Assembly (NCBI GenBank): GCA_047967505.1
Contig: CM106541.1
Source of the DNA: Dipteris shenzhenensis
Taxonomy: Eukaryota; Polypodiophyta; Polypodiopsida; Gleicheniales
Length of the DNA stretch: 64,000 nt
Direction: 5' to 3' (one strand)
Shown one piece after another: positions 36,501-50,815 of the stretch. Position 1 is the stretch's first letter. Every line of letters begins with the position of its first letter. The position numbers and the translations under genes are program-made. The notes under the pieces are model-generated. The model worked only from the letters and a program-made list of their open reading frames with translations, was not told the origin of the DNA and ran no database searches.

Positions 36501-39500
36501 AAATATGCATGTTCTAAGTTGCAAGAAGCACCTCCCTTAACCTAGAAAACTTCATTTCATACATTTACAACGATTTGGAAGTGTTGATGGGATTTCAATC
36601 TATCATGGCCTCTTCATAGTAGTCTTCTTGATTTGATTGAATGAGTAAAAATACATTGGCATACATGAATCAGTATTGACACATTAATACACAGTTAGCC
36701 TCTCGTCATCTCACATGCCCTGTATTGGGCTTACAAAATGGGTACTATTGTGTATTTAGAGATTACAATGAGAATTTAAAGCAATGCTTAACCTACTATT
36801 GCCCTTTCCTCACCCTTCTTACTTCGTTTCCAAAATATACTAATGATTGGATGCTTTTAAGCTGGATATTTTTCATGCATTCTACCTCTTATGAACAGTT
36901 TAGGGCAACTCAAATGGAGGGAATTTCATTGTTAAATAACTATTTAATTACCACATTGTTGCATAATAATGAACAACAAAACCAATCTTGGAAATGAAAA
37001 CCTTACCTCAAGCTTTAGGCCTGTGAAAGTGTCTGCCATATTCCAAAACCGAATGTGACCAATCCCTGCCGTTATTAGTTTCCCAGAAAAGTGTTCTGAA
37101 AATGAAACCTGCAAGAAAGAGACTAATTCATAAACTCACATTGAATTTTTGCAAGAAAAGGATAAGTTGCAATTTATTTTATTTTCATTGAAAAGACTTC
37201 TACTAAGCATGAAAAATACATCAACTCATGGTGGAAATACATCATGCAAGCATGAGAAACAAGAAACCCAGTGTGGGCAAACAATTGATCATTAAAAAGA
37301 GCTAGAGAAGAACCAAACTCTTCAAATATTCCACCCTATAATGATCAATAGAATCTCGCAAAAAGTATCCAACAAAGCATATGTAGGATTGAAAGGAACG
37401 TCAGGAACATCATCCAGAGAGTATGACTCAATAAAATGTCATCGAATCGAGAAAGCCCAAGAAAATTCATGCCTCTCATAAAAGACATGAGGCCTAGAAA
37501 GAGAGCCATGCCACCAAACCCCACGTCATGAAGAAGGGGGGAAGAACAAAAGCGCTCAAAAGATTAGGAACCCCCTTTCACATAAACCCCGCATGTCTGC
37601 AATCCCATAGACAATGCTAAATAGACTCCTCAATAGAAAGGCAATGAGTGCAAGTGGTGTATGCCCCGAACTTGGACCTCCATTGGTTCACTACAATCCC
37701 TCCCTGAATAGAGAGCCAAATAAAAAGAGTGATCTTTCTATGAGGGATTTCCAGAGTCTCTTCCAAAAAAAATTATGCTAGTCAGTAGAAATCTGAAATT
37801 TATTTAAATGAGGAGATTTGGTGGGCTTCCAGCCCTTAACGCTGAGCTGAAACCTCTTGGCATTACTAAACATTTACCAAAAGAAGGGGAGGCTCTTCTC
37901 TTGGATTCTTGTATCAATACACCCCCACTCTTTAGGGTCCCACTACAAGTACTTTATGAGGACTCCTCCACAGAGCCAAATCCTCCATGAACCCAAGGGA
38001 ATGTGATTCAAGTTAGGGTCTAGATCCCAACTTGAAGCCAAACAAATCTGGCCCACATGACCCAAAACCCTAACCGATCAAAGGTAACATCCATAAGGAT
38101 ATCCTCATCCATAGACCTGGACAACCTACCCCCAAGAGTGAACATAAAAAACCAAGGCATCCCGTCTGAACCATCAACAAAATCCTATGACCTGAAGTGG
38201 GATACCTAACCTCGTAAAAGTCCCAAGCCAAGAAAATTAATGTGAGGCCTGCCATTTGCAACCACCCTATTCAAGGGTCCTAGGGCTGCATCAATCTGCT
38301 CAATTCTCCTCTCACTTCCTCTGAGGTGATTTACTAATTGAAACATATCATCATTCAAAAGGTTTTTTAAATCCTTCCAAGCAACCAGAGGAGGCGGTTC
38401 CTCTCTTACATCTAGACCATTGCATATAATGAGAAAACCCAAGAGGTCTGGCATGCTCATCAAGTATGCCGTCATCCACATGATAGGATACCTATCATTC
38501 TCTTCCAAAAACAAAGGGGGGGACTCTTTGAAAAGTACTTCTGAAGCTACCCCAAGATTTCACGATGGGAGCCAAGAGCTGAAGTAAAAATCCACCTGGT
38601 ACTATCCATCCAATCCCCACCCATGGAAGAAACGAATGACAAAATCTTTCCAAGGTTCCTTACTTAGTAGAAGCCTCCTAACCACAATATTGCAAAACAA
38701 GGCCCCACGCTACAAGTCCAGATCAATGATGTTAAGGCCCCCCTCCTACGTGGGAAGAATCACAGTCTCCTAGGCCAGCCTGGCTCTCGTGTTTGCCACA
38801 AACTGAGCTGAGTAATGCAGCCCCTAGAGTGACACCAACAAAAGCAAACAAACCAGGCCATGGCTAGTAGCACCTAATTAACAACAACCACCTTGGAGGC
38901 TAGGTCGATCTTGGATGAACTCCAAAAGAGGAGTTTTCTCTCTTATGATGCACGTGTTAACCAGGCATTGTCCAAGCCATGATGAGACTTTGTCCAAGCC
39001 ATGACCAAATTTAGTTCAAGCCAATGACCAAACTTTGTGTGTACAAACCAAGGACCAACATAGTCACGATCCCATAAGTTAGGTGACAGATCTTGGTGAT
39101 GCAAAGGAGGAAGCTAAAAATAGGGTCTTTGGCCCATCATATGGAAGAGTCCACAAAGGAGCATTCCGACGGGTCCTAGTGGCCCAGACCGAGGATTCAC
39201 CAGGAGTATGTACATGGATGCTGCCCTCCACATGCAGAGTTATGACACTGCCAAGGAGTTCATGCAATGTAGAAGGTGATGCGGTGCAAGAGTTATGAGA
39301 GGACACATTCAGGAGTTATGAAACCGCCAAGAAGAAGACAAACCATCACTACGTCTCCTGACACAACATATAGTCTGGAGACACTAAAGAGTGACCCCTT
39401 ATTCTCAAGGAGAGGGTCATCTACCAATGGAGAGAGGGGAGAATCAGGCCTGCAAGTGATCAGGAGAAGGGGAGGAGATTAGATGAAGATAGAGGATCAA

Positions 39501-42500
39501 CATTCAAACAGAGAGGAGAGAAGAGTGTGAGAGAAGAGAGGCTTGAGCTACGAGCCCGCTTGTGTTATATTGGGGATTCTTGATGACTGGTCTCTGTACC
39601 ATCTGAGTGGTGGATGTGTGTTCATTGGTAGTCCGATAGTCCACTTTCCATCCCCCCCTTCTCGTTGCTCCGCCTCCTCCCCTCCTGCTCGCTGCCTCTG
39701 CAGCTCCACCCCCTCCCCTCCTCTCCGCTCTCGCCCTCCTCCCTCCCACCTACTGTAGCTCCCTCCCGCCCGCTGGAGCTCCTTCCTCCCAACTCCCCCC
39801 GCCTCCTGTAGCTCCCCCGCTCGCTGCAGCTCCTCCTTCGCCTGCGTAGCTCCTCCGCCCGGCTGCCTCTCCACCCTCGCAGCCCCCATAGCTCCCTCCT
39901 CTCCGCTCGTGCTCGCCCCTCATCTCCACTCCTGCTCGTTGCCCTGCCATGCAGCTCCCTCCCTGCCTGCTCTTGCTCGCCCCTCCCCTTTGCTCCTCCT
40001 AGCTGCCCGCTACAGCTCCGCCCCCTCCTCCCCTCTCCTGCTCGCTGCTACCGCCTGCAGCTCCGTCCCCTCCTCTCCTCTTTTGCAACTCCTCCGCCCC
40101 CCCCGCCTGTAGCTCTCCGCTCCAGCCTCTCCTTCCCTCCTAGCTGCTTCGTTTCCCCTCCTTGCTGCTTCGTCTCCCCTCCTCTCCTCTTTTGCAGCTC
40201 CTCTGCCCCCCCCCGCCTGCTGCTCTCTGCTCCAGCCTCTCCTTCCCTCCTAGCTGCTTCGTCTCCCCTCCTTGCTACTCCACCCTGCAGCCCTTTGCAA
40301 GAGCCCCTTGCAGCCCCGCCTTCATTCCCCTTTAGCCCCCCCTTCTAGCTCTCCCGCTTCCCGCCATTTTCAGCTCTAGGACTGGGTGTGCCTCCCGCCA
40401 TGGGGGAGGGGGGGGGGGGGGCTCATGCTCCCGCTCCTCCTGCACTAAGACCTGCACCGAACGCAGGATCCAGCCAAACAAAGAAATGGGGAAAGGTGGC
40501 AAAGATACGGATAAAGCCGCCAAGAAAGACGACAATAAAAACAAGACATAAACACAACTAAACTTGAGGATGTGAACACACCCTACAACCACAGTGGACT
40601 TGGAGTTGACAACAAAGCAAAGGCGGGGTCCGCCTCAGCATCAGCTTCAACTTCAGCTTCAGTCTCCACTTCCATCTCAACTACATCTCAGCCTCAGCTT
40701 CAACGTCAGCCTCAGTTTCAATTTCAGCCCCATCCACAGCCTCTACATCCACAGCTATAGCTACTGGCATTGATATACCCCTACCCATGACATCGATCTA
40801 CCCTCCCCTAGGATAGAGGGGTTGTCACTGACACCATCTCTCCCTTCTTCTCCCACTATAATTCTCTCCCCGATTATGACACCTACTTTGGAGGGGCTCC
40901 GCACTACTCGACAATTTTCTCCCCTCTGCCTCTCAGTCAGCCCACATTCCCACATCCTGCTAGGATCGCCTCCTCCAGGCCACTATCATCTCCATACCGC
41001 ACCCATCACCCAGTCCTCACCCAACCTCCAGTCTCATCCCCACACTTTCTTGCCACAATCCTTTCAATTTCCACTAGGGAACGGACGAGCTGACCCATTA
41101 GAGGCTTGGGAGAACTTATTGATGGAGGTACATAGCATTCGAGAGTGCGAGATGGAGCTATCACGCTTTACATAGGAGCAAACACGCTTCACTCAGGAGC
41201 AGGTGCGTCTCATACAAGAGCAGTCTCAGGCTATCCAAGACTAGGCTGATCTTATTCAAGGGCTCAGACAGAAGATCTCGCAGCTCCGACAGGAGGTCAC
41301 TACTATACGCACAGTCCCAGGGAGCACCCCAGTTGTGGAGGCATAGATTGCGAGCATGCAATCTATCATCAAGGAGATGTCTAGATGGGTCGACGTAGCC
41401 AAACAGGAACCTGCAAGGGTAACCGTTTCGGCTACCCTTGTGGAGCAGCAGTAGAGAGCCAGTAAGGCTCTCAACATCAGAGTATGTGGGATCCCACGCA
41501 CTAAGGCTACACCGATGGCAAATGCGACGGCCTTCGTGGCCACTACTCTGGGGAGGACTGAGCACAGGATTGACAGAGCATGGCGGGTAGGAAGGGACCC
41601 CAACTGGGAGCAACCCCGTATCATACGGTTCCATGATGCTCGGGCACGACTTTCGGCTTTACGTTGTAGATCAGCCTTACGAGACTAGCCAGCGATCTCC
41701 ATGGATGAGGACCTCACTCCACTACAGGTTGAGGAGAGGTGCTTCCTATTGCAGCAGCGGGATCAAGCCCGCAAGGAGAAAAATTGGACAGTAGTACGAG
41801 ATGGACGACTCCTTACAGGCCCCCGTCGGGCACCCACCTCCCCTCCCACATAGGGGGGCAGGGTTTATGAGACCCAGACATCCGAGACCCTATCCTGCAC
41901 TATTTGGAACTATAATGGTACCTTATGGGCACAACCAGGGAATTTCTCGGAATCCTATACAGGTCACGACATAGTCTTTTATACAGACACATCAGAGTCT
42001 AGAGCGCCCACTACTAGTAGTCAGTGGGTATACATGGGAGTCTGCCTACAAGGATGAGACGAGGGATACAGGAGGGGTTCAAGGGTCAAGAGGAGTCGTA
42101 ATCCTTTATAGATCCACACTTTTGGGGGCCATCTCAGTGCAGCAGAGAGATGCACATTCCGAGTTTCTTTGGATTCGGGTTCGGCACACTGAGAGCTGGG
42201 ATCTGTTTATTGTTGTTTGCGACTTCCTCCCTGAGACCTCCCGCTTTGGCAGAGATATTCAGGAGGACGATGAGACATCTCCATTTGCTGCTTTGTATCA
42301 GTCCATTGTTGACTTCTCCAACCATAGAGAAGTTCTTCTAGTTGGGGACATCAACGTGAGGACAGGCGCTCGTCAGGCACCACTCCTCGACTTCAGGGAT
42401 AATTCCACTCTACTGCAAGACATTGACCTTGAGGAGGCAGGTATGCTACGGGTTTCAGCTAACAGACGAGGACCATTCACATCTTATGGACAGGCCCTAT

Positions 42501-45500
42501 TAGACCTCGGCAGGATGCATGATCTCATAATTTATAATGGTCTTGACAGATGGCCCGCCTCAAGTGGTTCCACGTGCTTTCCACATGGGGGAGGTTCCAG
42601 TGTTGTTGACTACTCATGGGATCCCCTGCCTTCATATCTCGCATCACTGACTTTACCGTAGCACCTCTCCCTCCAGGGGCTGATCATACCTCGGCAGGAT
42701 GCATGATCTCATCATTTATAATGGACTTGAAACATGGCCGGCCTTAGGTGGTTTCACGTGCTTTCCACAAGGGGGAGGCTCCAGTGTTGTTGACAACATC
42801 ATGGGATCCCCTGCCTTCACATCTCACATCATTGACATTACCGTAGCACTTCTCCCTCTAGGGGCTGATCACACCTATCTTTTCTTTAGCATCTCCACTC
42901 CCCCTCGCGCAGCACTTCCCACCCCGCTGAGTTCTTACTCCACATACCATAATATACACTTTGATCGTGATCACTCATCGGCCAACTCAAGCCGTCTATA
43001 TATACTTGTCGCATACATTGACTTCATACCCCTATTAGAGGATCTTGCTACCCTAGTCACCCGCTCACTACACGAGGCTGCTCTTCACGCTTTCCCCCAC
43101 ACCACCCGCCCACCACCCCCTAGTATCGTACCCTGTAATAGCTGGTACGATGATGAGTGTAAGGCTTTACGCCGTCAGCTCAGATTTGAAACCAGAAACA
43201 GTCTTCCGAGTGAACCAGAGATGCTACGCGAGTATTGTCGACTGGTACGCAGAAAGAAACTAGACTTTGTTCGTCAGAACAAGGAGGAGCTACTGAATAT
43301 TTTGTTCAATAATAACTCTAAGGACTCTTAGCAGAGATTTCTAGAGAGACGGTCTCCCCCACCACTCACTTACACCACCCAGGTGTGGTTTGATTATGCA
43401 CGCACACTCTATGATATCCCCAATCAGCCAGCCCCTAACCTCTCACACATGCCACGCCCCACATCTTGCACCCTCTTCACTAGGGGGGGGGTAAAGGATG
43501 CCGCAATGAAACTTCATAATGGCCGAGCGAAGGATCATGAGGAACTATGCACTGAGTTCATTGTATATGGGATTAACCTCCTAGCACCAATCTTAGCAAA
43601 GCTATTTAATGAAGTTGTTTGTTTGGGGTTTCCACGCACCTGGACCATTAACACTATCTCACCCATTCACAAGGCAGGGGATCCCATGAGTCCGGAGAAC
43701 TACCGGATCACTATGATTGGACATGTCGTGTCCAAGATTTATGCATCAATACTTGATTCCAAGGTCAGTAGATTTGCGGAGAGTCGAGGACTTAAGAGTA
43801 GCAAGATAGGCCAGATTCCGATGTGATCATGGGACCATGGACCACATTCTCACGCTCAGATGTATCATCGAGGAGGCGAGGGCATGGAAGTAGAGGGTTT
43901 ATTGTTGCTTTGTGGATTTTTGCAAGGCATTTGACATGGTTTCGAGAGCCCGCCTCATACGGTGCCTACAGGATTTGGGTTACGACCAGGAGATAATTTG
44001 GGCTGTCATGGCACTTTATGAGAGTGTTTCAGGCAGAGTCAGGGCAAGATCTGGATTGGACATGTCGTGTCCAAGATTTATGCATCAATACTTGATTCCA
44101 AGGTCAGTAGATTTGCGGAGAGTCGAGGACTTAGAGTAGCAAGACAGGCCAGATTCCGATGTGATCATGGGACCATGGACCACATTCTCACGCTCAGATG
44201 TATCATCGAGGAGGCGAGGGCACCGAAGTAGAGGGTTTACTGTTGCTTTGTGGATTTTTGCAAGGCATTTGACATGGTTCCGAGAGCCCGCCTCATACGG
44301 TGCCTACAGGATTTGGGTTACGACCAGGAGATAATTTAGGCTGTCATGGCACTTTATGAGAGTGTTTCAGGCAGAGTCAAGGCAGGATCTGGGTAGACAG
44401 ACGAGATCATGAGCACTATCGGGGTCAAACAAGGGTATCCATTATCACCTACCTTGTTTGGCCTATACATTGATGAGCTTGAGACAGTGATGTACACACA
44501 GGGGGAGGTAGGTTGCTCCCTCGAAGGCATGCTGATCCGGATATTGCTTTATGCAAATGACGTTGCTCTCTTGTCTTACTCAGCAGATGGCCTCCAGAGA
44601 CACCTTGACGCACTACAGTTCTTTTGTGAGTCTCATGATTTGGAGGTCAACCTAGGCAAAACCAAGGTTATGATCTTCAATACATCTCGAGCCATTATGC
44701 GCCAGGAGCAGTTCACATTTGATGGGTCACCTGTTGAGGTAGTTTCATCATACACTTATCTTGGGGTCGTCTTTTCCACACCCACCTTCACACTGAGACC
44801 CGCGATGCGGGCACGCTTGAGCAGAGGATATGCTTCATTGGCTAGACTAGACAAGCAGTGCTTCCGCTCTCACTTTCAGGATCCGCAGACCAAAGGGTTG
44901 CTTTTTTACTCCTTGGTCCGTCCAGCGGTCCATGCTGGGGGCCAGACTTGTCGAATACAAAGTGGGCCAGGGTGGAGCAGCTATGGGTTATCATGTTATC
45001 ACGGATAATCTGTGGTAAGCCATCCATTCCTCACCAGATCATTCGGGCAAAGTTTGGGTCACCCCCATTACAGCTAGATGTTGCATTTCAGGTCATCACG
45101 TATTTGTACCGAGTCATGGAGTATGGGGATTACACCTCTGGGCGTAGCAAGCTACCCTGGCTAGCACTGTCCTCTTCTATGGCACTTGCAACAGGAGGAG
45201 ACCAAAGGTGTTGGTATGCACGCACAGAGAGATGGTTCGAGGGGCTGGGGCTCCACATGGACAGACTACCCCCATTCCAGTACAGCATGGATGCTCCATT
45301 TTCTCCCCTCCTATCACACGAGGTCAACCAGGTTATCCGTGAGGATCCATTATAGCTACACACATTCCAGACCTGGCTGGGCCTGAGTGATCTTCCAGTG
45401 AAGTTGGGCTTCTATAGAGATCACTTCTTACATATCACAACAGAGGGTTTCATTGACCCACCAGGGTACACTCAGATTTATTTACCCCACTCACTGAGGA

Positions 45501-45948
45501 TCTCTCTTGGGCAATTCCGGGTCTCTTCACATAGACTTCGTATCGAGAGCAGCATAGCAAAGCGACTACCCAGGGAGAGGCACATATGCACTTTGTGTGA
45601 CATGCAAGAGGTAGTTTTCTATATAAATGTGTAGTTTTCTATATATGTGATAGATAATCTAGGAGAGAGAGAGAGAGAAAGAAAGAAAGAAAGAAATTTT
45701 ATTAAAGGTCCACGGAAGGCCATACATGGCCTATGGGACACAAAATCATCCGAAAGGAAAATACATCATCAACGATGCGCCAACTAGGTGGCCTCATCGT
45801 AATACCGCTAAGATGCCAAAAATGGCTACAAAAATCCTGGATACAAAATGAAATGAAATAGAGTACCAAAAATGCCTAGATACAAAATGTAAAATATGAA
45901 ATATGAGGAACATCGTCTTCCCTAAGGGGTCTGTGATCCAAAGAAATA

Positions 45949-45991
<43 letters not shown>

Positions 45992-48900
45992 AAGAGAGAG
46001 AGAGAAAGAAAGAAAGAAAGAAAGTGTATTATTGTCCACTAGAGGCCAAAATGGGCCCATGGGACATCAAGAACTCTGCATACAAGATAGCACAAAATCA
46101 ACGTGCCCCAAAGAAGAGGCATCGTCGAAAATCATCTAAGTGCTACGCAATATAATGCAAGTGAAAGTACATAATGTCAAATCTGAGCCTAAATACAGAG
46201 TAAACTAGATGCAAGGAAACCGCCCCCTGGTGCAAAATGGGGGGGATGAGCACAATATGCCAATGCAAAGATACAAGTCCAGGTGTCACGGAGTCTGAGA
46301 ACCGAAATAATACTGGAAATCCTGTCCATCGACTCTGCCTCCTGCTATGAGAGTACAAATCTGGGCAAAGGTGAGGTGAGCGGCTGGTGGGGCGAGATCT
46401 CCATGAGTAAGTCTCCTCCGAAATGCTGCCATCATCCTGGATCGTCTGGAGATGAAGCGGCGAGTACGTCCCCTATGTAACAAGATCCTGCGGCGTCTAC
46501 AAACCATCTCATATGTACATCCACATGGTGGAAGCATGTGTCCTGTGTGGGCTCTGCCGTCCTCGTGCTCCTCCTGGTCTCTGTCCTCTGGTATGGCGTG
46601 TGCCTGAGCTCTATGAGGCTGGGCTCTATCACGCTCCGGTCTGTGCTCTCTGAGGTAGTCTCGCCGAAGCATAGTGGCCTCCCTGACATAAAGGGCTAGG
46701 CAATGCTGATCCTCGTAGTCCATCACTCGTGAGAGAGGTCCAAAGCCATCCGTGAAGAGACAGTGGAATCTACCTCTAATCTCATAATATAGCGGGCATC
46801 TGCAAATGAAGTGCTCCTCTGACTCCACCTCTCCCATGGTGCAACAAGGGCAGATCCTGGTCTCTCGACCTGATCGCCGTCCATCCTCCATGCGTCGCAT
46901 CCTACCAACCTCTATCTCGAGCTGATGCGAAGAGACTCTAAGCTGGCCGAGGGCAATCCTCAGTGAGTGGGACATGTGGGTACCTGTATAGCCTGGTGGG
47001 ATGACAAATCCATCCTCTGAGATCCGAAGGAAGTGGTCACGATATGTGGCCATCTTCACCGGAAGCTGCGTGGGATGAATCCAAGTGCGATACGTATGAA
47101 GCTGCAGCAAGTCTGCTCTCGTGACCTGGCTAAGCTCGTGGCGAGTCAACTCGAGATGAGGAGCATCTATGCTGTATCGGAACGGAGGCAGTCTATCCAT
47201 GTCTAGTCCAAGGGATGTGAGCCACCTAGTGAGTCTGAAGTACCAGCAGTATCGGGTCCCTGATCGTGCCAACTCCATAGAAGATGCAAGTGCTAACCAT
47301 GGCAACCGAGCTCTGCCTGCTGCTGAGTCTCCAAACTCCCTGACTCTGTGCAGATACATGACCGACTGAGAGAGAAAAGAGCGAGAGAAGGAGGAGAGAG
47401 ATAGATTGATTGATTGATTGAGAGAGAGAGAGAGAGAAAGAAAGAAAGAAAGAAAGAAATTTTATTAAAGGTCCACGGAAGGCCATACATGGCCTATGGG
47501 ACACAAAATCATCCGAAAGGAAAATACATCATCAACGATGCGCCAACTAGGTGGCCTCATCGTAATACCGCTAAGATGCCAAAAATGGCTACAAAAATCC
47601 TGGATACAAAATGAAATGAAATAGAGTACCAAAAATGCCTAGATACAAAATGTAAAATATGAAATATGAGGAACATCGTCTTCCCTAAGGGGTCTGTGAT
47701 CCAAAGAAATGATGGAAGTCATGGCCATCGACCATGCCTCTTGCCATGAGTGTGAAGATCTGGGCAAGTGTCAAATGGGCTGCTGGCGGTGCCAAGTCTC
47801 CATGGAGCAATCTCCTCCGAAAATCTGCCATCATCCTCCGTCGTCTAGAAATAAAGCGACGGGTACGGCCTCTGTGTAAGATCATCCTGCGGTGCTGCCG
47901 GATCATGTCATATGTACATCCTCGAGGTGGAACCATCGGTGCTCTCTGGCAAGATGGGCTATCTCTGTGCTCATGGTCCTGCGCCTCGTCCTGCTCCTCG
48001 TGAATAACCAGGTCTCTGGCAGGGATGCGATGGTGCTCTCTGAGGAATCTCTCTCTGTATCTGGTGATCTCCCTGATGAACAACGCTAAGCAATACTGAT
48101 CCTCATACTCCATAATCCTCTGTGTAAGATCATCCTGCGGTGCTGCCGGATCATGTCATATGTACATCCTCAAGGTGGAACCATCGGTGCTCTCTGGCAA
48201 GATGGGCTATCTCTGTGCTCATGGTCCTGCGCCTCGTCCTGCTCCTCGTGAATAACCAGGTCTCTGGCAGGGATGCGATGGTGCTCTCTGAGGAATCTCT
48301 CTCTGTATCTGGTGATCTCCCTGATGAACAACGCTAAGCAATACTGATCCTCATACTCCATAATCCGAGAGAGAGGTCCAAATCCGTGCCCAAATAAACA
48401 GTGAAATCTGCCACGGATCTCATAATATAAAGGGCATCTGCAAACAAAGTGCTCCTCAGTCTCCACCTCCCCCATAGTGCAACAAGGGCATATCCTAGTC
48501 TCTCGCCTGGGTCTATGTCCGGTAGCTGTACGACGCATCCTGCCGGCCTCAACGTCTAATCTGTGGGAAGATACCCTCAGCTGGCCCAAGGCAATCCTGA
48601 GTGAGTGCGACATATGAACGCCGATATATCCTGGGGATATGATGAAGCCATCCTCTGAAATCCTGAGAAAATGGTCACGATATGTGGTCATCTTCGTAGG
48701 AAGCTCCGTGGGATGAACCCAAGTGCGAAACGTGTGTAGCTGCAACAAATCTGCCCTGATAACCTCTCATGCTTGCACTACTTGTGCCAGGAAAGTACAA
48801 GGCAAAAAACATGGACGTGTACATGGCACCTTTGATAGAGGAGTTACAGATATTATGGAGAGGAGTGCAGGTCTTTGATATTTCCAGAGCTCCTAGGCAT

Positions 48901-50762
48901 ACCAATGATATTTTGGTCAGGGGTATCTTGATGTGGACCATGCATGACTACCCAGGATATGGAGAGTGCGCAGGTATGTGGTTATGTCTTTACATGTACA
49001 ATGAGGGATTATGCTTTTTTTACTCTCTTTTGCACGCATGTCTTGTACTAACATATTCATGCACGCGTGCAGGACTTGTTACAAGTGGGTACCATGCTTG
49101 TCCTGTTTGTGGACCCGCTCTGAAAACAAGGGAGGCCCGTAGAATAGAGAATGTGCACCCCTCAAATAGTGGAGTCGATGCTGCGGTAAAAAGATCATCC
49201 TGCTCCATGCTATCATCCCTGCCTTCGGATTGATGGACATATAAATCCTGCACCATATCATCAAACACCTCCTCCTCCATGGCTTCATGAGGTAATGGCA
49301 GAGGGCTACTATCACCATCACTCCATGCATCCATAACGGTCCTTCCTAAAGATCCCACCTCATATCGCCGACGCTTCGCCTCCTCACGATGAGCATAGGG
49401 CAACATATGCGGGTGTGGGAGTAGTCTTCTCGCACTCCTCTCGAGTCCTTGGAACCAACCAAGTGTGCCCAAATGGTAGCCCCCACATTCTTAAAGATAT
49501 GCATGGGATCCAAGAGATGATTGATTTGTAACTGACCCCAATAAGGAAGCTCGTGAAAGATCGATAGCCTCTTCATACCAGGAGGAGGTTCCTCTCCATT
49601 CTCCCTCCAAGCTTGAATCCAATCACTTGCTTTCAAATATGATGGTGGTGGATCAAGCTGACCTCCACGTGCGAGATGGTCGAGCGGAAGGTATCGAGCA
49701 TGACCTTCATAAGGGTTTTAAAAATACTTGTTTAATATTATAATTATGTATATACATGTAGAGAGAAGACTTATAAATTAAAAAGCATTTATTCGTACAA
49801 AAGAGGGGTAAACAATTATGCAAAATGAGAAAATCAAACATATTGCTATTTTAAATGTGTGCTTGCTTGCATGTGTTTCTATGGTTTTTTTCAAAGTGAC
49901 CGCCCCTAGTCTTTGAAAAAACCTTTACGCTTAGATGACTTACTAGCCATTGAGGAGTAGATGAAAATGAGCTATCATCATGGTGGAGCACTACATAGAT
50001 GCCTGAGGATAATGGATGTGGGTTAGGGTTTAGAGTTAGGGTTTAGGGTTTAAATTTGCCATGTGGAGTTGTCCAAAGTAGGCAAAGGCACTCCGTCTTT
50101 GACATATGACATCCCATGTTGACACATGTGCACAAGTACACATTGAAATTGCCTCCTAGGATATTGGGAAGTGCACATCTATAACCTATAAACCATGGAA
50201 AAGGGGGGGGGGAACAAAGGACATCTCGCAGCTTTACATAAACAATATAATTTGAGATCGATACTTACAAATTGGGCCTCCCATGATTCAACACCCCCTG
50301 CTCCAAAATGCATGTACTTTGCATGTTGAACTATGTATACTTGATAAGTTACTCTATCTCCATCTAGTTTATGCTTGGAATTTGAGGCCACATCAGGTAG
50401 CCATGTGGAGAGTGTGTGGTACCAACAAAAAGTATGACCTCTCTCCGCTAACATCTGCGAGGATGTCAGTGCTAGCCACGGTAATCATGCTCTGCCTGCT
50501 GCTGAGTCTCCGAGCGCCCTGATCCTATGCAAGTATGTAACTGACTGAAATGCTGCATCTAGCGCTAGGGGTGTAGCTCCGAACTCTGCGAACGTAATCT
50601 GATGCGGTACCGTGGGCTTCGCTCTGATCAATCTGGAGAACATGATGGTCTGTAACCTCTCTACTCGTCTCCAATCTGCAACACTGAGATCTCCTGCCCA
50701 AAAGGGGCTAGCATACATGACTGCAGGTCTCACCAGCGTATCGAAAAGTAAGGACTTCGTGT

Positions 50763-50815
<53 letters not shown>

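Larger units (their letters stand above)
41880..45612 (+). pseudogene. LINE-A ORF2: endonuclease and reverse transcriptase, interrupted
   Basis: Endonuclease at 42030-42870 (GVVILYRSTLLGAISVQQR, VVCDFLPE, VLLVGDINVRTG, LIIYNGLDRWPA), with a 184-bp duplication. RT at 43500-44800: KLHNGRAKDHEELCTEFI, INTISPIHKAGDPMSPENYR, YCCFVDFCKAFDMV (with a 339-bp duplication), IGVKQGYPLSPTLFGLYIDE, ILLYANDVALLSYSADGL, LEVNLGKTKVMIF and SYTYLGVVFS. The YADD box reads YAND, so the first catalytic Asp is lost. The C-terminal part (FYRDHFLHITTEGFIDPPGY, RHICTLCDMQEV) stops at 45612 where another insertion begins. The remainder is at 51770. Confidence 0.8.

Noticed and set aside
45661-45697. GA/GAAA microsatellites as independent simple-repeat loci or regulatory GAGA elements
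   Set aside because: Each occurrence sits at the 3' terminus of a LINE-A type copy, so the tail explanation is simpler.
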